A stretch of DNA of 64,000 nt, from positions 248,001 to 312,000 of the forward strand of contig JACTMJ010000014.1 in the NCBI GenBank assembly GCA_014584705.1, written 5' to 3'. Below the pieces are notes generated by a model. That model ran no database searches and had not been told where the DNA came from. It was given only the letters and a program-made list of their open reading frames with translations. Both the position numbers and the translations under genes were made by a program. This DNA is from Acidobacteriota bacterium. Lineage in GTDB: Bacteria; Acidobacteriota; Terriglobia; Bryobacterales; Bryobacteraceae. Shown in pieces: positions 63,401-64,000 of this stretch. How positions within the stretch are numbered: the first letter of the stretch is position 1; each line of letters opens with the position of its first letter.

Positions 63401-64000
63401 TCCATGTTCTTTACGCTCATCGTTGTGCCGGTGCTCTATGTGCTGGTGGAGTCGAGAGCCTGGCGAAAGGCGACGCAGGCAGCAGTAGTTGCACTCGCCG
63501 CGATTCTTCTTTCCGCGGTGCCAGTTCACGCCGAAACGCGCTCGATCACGCTCCCCGAGGCCATTGATCTTGCGCGGAAACAGAATACGGCGCTGAAGAT
63601 CGCCCGGGCGCGCTTGCAGGAGACACAGGCCAGGACCACCTCTGCGCGCAGCAATTACTACCCTCACATCTCGAACGAGACGATGGCCGGTGCCTCATCC
63701 AGCAGCCAGTTGGTGACCGTGCCGGCTGGAGCGCTCGGCACAATTCCGCCGATCGGGCCGTTCCCCGTCGAACCCGTGACCTTTGACCAGGGATCGAAGC
63801 TCTTGATGCTCGGCAGCACAACGGCGGGCCAGCCGATCACTCAGCTATTCAAGATCCGCCAGGCCGTCCGCGTGGCCAAGGCCGACGAGCGGATCTCCGA
63901 GGCAGAGTTCGACAAGGCGGAAGACGACGTCATCCTTGGCGTGCACCAACTCTACTACGGGCTCCTCGCGGCGCGGGCGCAGGTCTCCGCCTTGGAGGCC
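60407..64000 (+). CDS. RND efflux permease fused in frame to TolC-type outer-membrane factor, C-terminus beyond window
   Basis: One uninterrupted frame of 1198 codons from ATG 60407 (GAAGGAGGAG directly upstream) to the window edge. Residues 1 to about 1020 are a complete RND pump: LVLAWYPGATSEQVEQQV near the N-terminus, the proton-relay pair in GIVVDDAIVIADN (Asp402-Asp403), two porter-domain loops and the last helix ending VVPVLYVLVESRAWRK. Then a hydrophobic, signal-peptide-like segment (about 1023-1042, ending VHA-E) leads to a TolC/OEP domain starting ITLPEAIDLARKQNTALKIARARLQE (about 1047) and including ISEAEFDKAEDDVILGVHQLYYGLLAARAQ. No stop codon lies between the two. The helix could return the chain to the periplasm and be cleaved, releasing a TolC. 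Confidence 0.9.
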   Translation, partial: MNPVKSSLRYPIVVLVLAAMVVAVGVNALLTMPRTEDPGITIREGLVLAWYPGATSEQVEQQVTSKIEEHIFKFPEVRKEKTYSTSRPGVATVLVVLEDHVKDAPAFWAKLRDEMNETGAMELPKGVLGPLVNSDFGDTVAMLVAVHGERYGYRELHDYTDRIKDELRTIRDVGKLATYGDQSEQIRITSSLERMSQYFADPLRVIQALQQRNVIQSSGAVDAGSDKVPLRTTGLFTTEDQIRNVMVDVSRTGQPVYIRDFASVERLYQDPSFVVRYDGQPSILLSIEMQEGRNIVQLGDEIAKVFERLRTILPPDLQLDLVANQPAVVAGRMKSLGYEFLLAIGAVILVTVLLLPLRVAVTSAVAIPVTICTTLGILNFIGVQLHQVSIAALIVVLGIVVDDAIVIADNYVDCLDRGMTREEAAWKCVGEVIVPVLTATLTIIASFLPLLILAGSVGEFIQALPITVAVALGVSFVVAIFLTPLLCRFFIRKGLHDHSAPGDAPAKTGMLDRLQSVYNTSIGQFMRHKWLAVVLGVIAVTGGVTMYVFVPDQFFPSAERNQFVIDVWMPQGARVEATDAVMRRIEKSLASRDEVAHFATFLGQSAPRFYYNVNPQLPDAAYGQFIVNTKSEKTTPALVSELRTSLARVAPEALVLVKELQQGEVMEAPVEVRISGYDVPTLKQIGRQVEGILRDVPFAEMVHSDFFNDSYFVNVDVNTEVSNRMGLSNAIISQTLAGAFSGAPVSTFWEGDRAVNIVLRLDPAYRESFEDVRNAYLTSPITHARVPLRSVANLDPKWQTSRIVRRNGVRTLTVRAYHQHGHYASDILKAVDPRIKALSLPPGYSIRFGGERTNSGETMPQLIAALSISLVAIFLVLLIQFRTLSEPLIVMASIPLTLFGAMLGLLLTQYPFGFTAFTGLISLCGIVVRNAIILVDYIKERLHDGHSLVEAATEAGERRLRPIFLTTMAAAVGVTPMILSGSGLWGPLASVIAVGLITSMFFTLIVVPVLYVLVESRAWRKATQAAVVALAAILLSAVPVHAETRSITLPEAIDLARKQNTALKIARARLQETQARTTSARSNYYPHISNETMAGASSSSQLVTVPAGALGTIPPIGPFPVEPVTFDQGSKLLMLGSTTAGQPITQLFKIRQAVRVAKADERISEAEFDKAEDDVILGVHQLYYGLLAARAQVSALEA

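Noticed and set aside
1..64000. tRNA/rRNA genes, CRISPR arrays, insertion sequences or prophage genes
   Set aside because: None seen on reading: no T-loop-like clusters with acceptor pairing, no regular direct repeats, no transposase or phage structural motif. A dedicated RNA search was not possible.

Overview
The window is about 64 kb of compact, high-GC bacterial chromosome. Gene content (a PEP-CTERM surface protein, DUF1080 and FG-GAP/VCBS secreted proteins, a cytochrome c/formylglycine-enzyme-like fusion, DUF885 lipoprotein, split YbhF-type ABC pump, NADH dehydrogenase operon) suggests a member of the Acidobacteriota, most like the Bryobacterales/Solibacter group. That placement is an inference from gene content, not from a marker phylogeny. 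I saw no tRNA, rRNA, insertion sequence, prophage or CRISPR array.

Layout. 1-8.6 kb: truncated RNase H-like exonuclease gene, DinB protein, pcm, S41 peptidase with ddl, purB with a clear terminator, a degenerate receiver protein, an alpha/beta hydrolase and a secreted regulatory-like-domain protein. 8.6-14.4 kb: secreted or lipid-anchored proteins (DUF885, VCBS, DUF1080, TIM-barrel epimerase, PEP-CTERM). 14.7-22.4 kb: a MarR-controlled efflux operon (MarR, TolC, HlyD, two ABC ATPases, two permeases) with overlapping genes. 22.4-25.3 kb: SnoaL-like protein, heme-c/FGE-like fusion and ApbE. 25.4-29 kb: sucC-sucD-ndk operon and an orphan trpD. 29-34.8 kb: secreted protein of unknown function behind a structured leader, rlmA, a DedA-like membrane protein, an enolase-superfamily protein, and a CheY/CheX pair.

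35.2-48.4 kb is a minus-strand complex I operon, nuoA-C-D-E-F-G-H-J-K-L-M-N. It is tightly packed but has no nuoB and no nuoI; the flanking genes abut at exactly those places, so the two iron-sulfur subunits of the connecting module must be encoded elsewhere. 48.6-57.1 kb holds thiS, a MerR regulator behind a strong promoter, a second S41 peptidase, a long eukaryote-type GMP synthetase, a lytic transglycosylase, galE and a membrane-anchored MutS-like ATPase. 57.2-58 kb is a MoxR-type ATPase.

58.5-64 kb is a second efflux operon: TetR regulator (probably leaderless mRNA), lipoprotein adaptor, and an RND permease whose reading frame runs without a stop through a signal-peptide-like helix into a TolC-type outer-membrane factor, continuing past the window end. 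This RND-TolC fusion and the nuoB/nuoI-less complex I operon are the most unusual things here.
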